A DNA stretch of 15,993 nucleotides. Origin: RGIG5612 sp017511185. Lineage in GTDB: Bacteria > Bacillota > Clostridia > Lachnospirales > Lachnospiraceae. Shown piece by piece: positions 14,672 through 15,993 of the stretch. Under the pieces are notes generated by a model. It was not told the DNA's origin, did no database searches, and saw only the letters and a program-made list of their open reading frames with translations. The translations under genes and the position numbers were made by a program. Where the stretch lies: positions 1 through 15,993 of the forward strand of contig JAFWLF010000129.1 in assembly GCA_017511185.1 (NCBI GenBank), given 5' to 3'. Positions within the stretch are counted from its first letter, which is position 1, and each line of letters opens with the position of its first letter.

Positions 14672-15886
14672 TTAGGTTCTGTAATCACCATTTATTTTTA
14701 CATAATCATAAGTCAGATCGCATCCCCAGGCGACAGCGTCCGCATCACCTGATTTGAGATCGACCAGGATATCGATTTCTTTTTCCAATAAGATCTCTTT
14801 TGCTTTTTCTTCGGAAAAGTCCACGCCGGCTCCATTTTGGCAAACCAGGATATTTCCCTTCGCACTTTCAAATGCAACATCGATCTTATCAACATCCACA
14901 TCTGCTCCGCTGTATCCAATAGCACACAGGACACGGCCCCAGTTGGCATCTGCACCAAACATAGCTGCTTTCAGAAGGCTGGATGTGATGACACTCTTTG
15001 CAACAGTTTTTGCTGCTGCTTCATCTTTTCCATGGAAGACTTTGCATTCCAGAAGTTTTGTAGCTCCTTCGCCGTCTCCCGCGATCATTCTGCAAAGGCC
15101 GACTGTAATCGTATTGAGGGCCTGCATAAACTGTGCAAAGGCTTCTCCTTCCTGCTCAATCAGGTCGTTTTCTGCCAGGCCGTTTGCCAGCACCGTTACC
15201 ATATCATTGGTGGAGGTGTCGCCGTCTACACTGACCATGTTAAAGGTGTTTGTTATGTCTGCAGAAAGAGCTTTCTGCAGCATCTGCGGTGTGATGGCCA
15301 CATCCGTTGTGATAAACACCAGCATAGTTGCCATATTCGGATGAATCATGCCGCTTCCTTTTGCAATACCGCCTATTTTACATGTTTTTCCGCCAATCTC
15401 GAACTCCACTGCCAGGGTCTTAGGAACGGTATCCGTTGTCATGATGCCTTCCGTTGCATCTTCTGATCCCTCTGTGGAAAGTGTTTGAACCAGTTCCGGC
15501 ATCTTTTCTGCGATCGGCGCAATATCCAGAGGCTGTCCGATCACGCCGGTGGATGCCACGACCACATCGTTCTCACTGATCCCAGCTTCCTGTGCCAGAA
15601 GAGAACTCATCTTTTCCGCAATCTCGATCCCGTCGGCATTGCAGGTGTTGGCATTGCCGCTGTTGCAGATAACGGCCTGCGCATATCCGTCAGCAAGATG
15701 CTTTTTCGTAACGATCAGAGGTGCGCCTTTTACAAGATTCGTCGTATAGACTGCAGCGCATGATGCTTTTTTCTCGCTGAAGATCAGGGAAAGATCCCTC
15801 TTATCTTTGCTTTTCCGAATCCCGCAATGCACACCGCTTGCCTTAAATCCTTTTGCTGCACATACGCCGCCTTTTATTTCCTTCAT
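14672..15886 (-). CDS. argJ: glutamate N-acetyltransferase / ornithine acetyltransferase
   Basis: A 404-residue ArgJ of normal length. It is synthesised as a precursor that cleaves itself into alpha and beta chains before the threonine of the KGSGMIHPNMATML motif, here Thr187, which becomes the nucleophile. It moves the acetyl group from N-acetylornithine to glutamate, regenerating N-acetylglutamate. Since no argA or argE is visible, a bifunctional ArgJ that also uses acetyl-CoA is possible but cannot be decided from sequence. The start ATG at 15886 follows an AAAGGG motif, 16 nt after the argC stop. Confidence 0.96.
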   Translation of the reverse strand: MKEIKGGVCAAKGFKASGVHCGIRKSKDKRDLSLIFSEKKASCAAVYTTNLVKGAPLIVTKKHLADGYAQAVICNSGNANTCNADGIEIAEKMSSLLAQEAGISENDVVVASTGVIGQPLDIAPIAEKMPELVQTLSTEGSEDATEGIMTTDTVPKTLAVEFEIGGKTCKIGGIAKGSGMIHPNMATMLVFITTDVAITPQMLQKALSADITNTFNMVSVDGDTSTNDMVTVLANGLAENDLIEQEGEAFAQFMQALNTITVGLCRMIAGDGEGATKLLECKVFHGKDEAAAKTVAKSVITSSLLKAAMFGADANWGRVLCAIGYSGADVDVDKIDVAFESAKGNILVCQNGAGVDFSEEKAKEILLEKEIDILVDLKSGDADAVAWGCDLTYDYVKINGDYRT

Positions 15887-15902
15887 TGTCTGCCCTTTCT
15901 GT

Positions 15903-15993
15903 TTATATAACCAGACCTTCTGATTCTTCGATTCCTAATGCAATATTCATATTCTGGATCGCTGCTCCCGATGCACCTTTTCCCAGATTGTCA
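15903..15993 (-). CDS. argC: N-acetyl-gamma-glutamyl-phosphate reductase, C-terminal fragment (cut by the window edge)
   Basis: Only the last 30 residues plus stop are in the window. They read DNLGKGASGAAIQNMN followed by IALGIEESEGLVI and TAA at 15905-15903. The DNLGKGASGAA(I/V)QN(M/L)N stretch is the well-known C-terminal signature of ArgC. It sits first in the argCJBD order, so it would be the promoter-proximal gene of the operon. The promoter and any arginine-responsive site lie outside the window. The enzyme reduces N-acetylglutamyl phosphate to the semialdehyde with NADPH. Confidence 0.9.
   Translation of the reverse strand, partial: DNLGKGASGAAIQNMNIALGIEESEGLVI

Noticed and set aside
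14659..14691. Alternative argB start giving MVITEPNEGKA ahead of MNEY
   Set aside because: It overlaps the argJ end and has no ribosome binding site; the ATG at 14658 does.
14837..15466. 209-codon open frame on the plus strand
   Set aside because: Antisense to argJ, rich in Cys, Phe and His with no recognisable motif.

Overview
The window reads as chromosomal DNA of an anaerobic, moderate-GC Gram-positive bacterium of the Clostridia, most likely a gut Lachnospiraceae or close relative. This rests on the style of the proteins, strong AGGAGG-type ribosome binding sites, an oxygen-sensitive 2-hydroxyacyl-CoA dehydratase, a PflX-type radical SAM protein and a clustered arginine pathway. I cannot name a species. 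There are no rRNA, tRNA, CRISPR, IS or phage genes, and genes fill almost the whole window.

Layout. (1) 79-2288, minus strand: a three-gene unit transcribed tetR -> HAD phosphatase (Gph-like) -> PflX-like radical SAM protein. The first two genes overlap by ATGA. (2) 2289-2454: a divergent control region. It has a good promoter facing each way, a nested set of TAGAAT/ATTCTA half-sites and a separate 7-bp inverted repeat. (3) 2455-6880, plus strand: hadA/fldA-hadI/fldI-hadB/fldB-hadC/fldC. These encode a family III CoA-transferase, the ATP-dependent [4Fe-4S] activator and both dehydratase subunits. Together they should convert an (R)-2-hydroxy acid (for example an aryl-lactate or 2-hydroxyisocaproate) to the 2-enoate at the CoA level. 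No 2-hydroxyacid dehydrogenase, acyl-CoA dehydrogenase or Etf gene is present. (4) 6888-15993, minus strand: a tight arginine operon transcribed argC (partial, window edge) -> argJ -> argB -> argD -> argF -> carB -> argH. It covers most steps from N-acetylglutamyl phosphate to arginine, but argG and carA are not here. The had and arg operons converge with only 7 bp between stop codons.

Most notable: CarB is 1105 residues, about 30 longer than usual. The excess is one in-frame segment (about residues 548-576) exactly at the junction between the oligomerization domain and the second synthetase half. Its DNA (about 9874-9958) is built from nested inverted repeats, one A/T-rich palindrome and one GC-rich compound hairpin. 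It looks like a small palindromic mobile element that inserted into a coding gene and is translated as a linker, analogous to the palindromic elements known inside Rickettsia genes. Also worth attention are the minimal had/fld operon and its operator array, the loss of carA from an arginine operon that keeps carB, and the convergent junction without a terminator.
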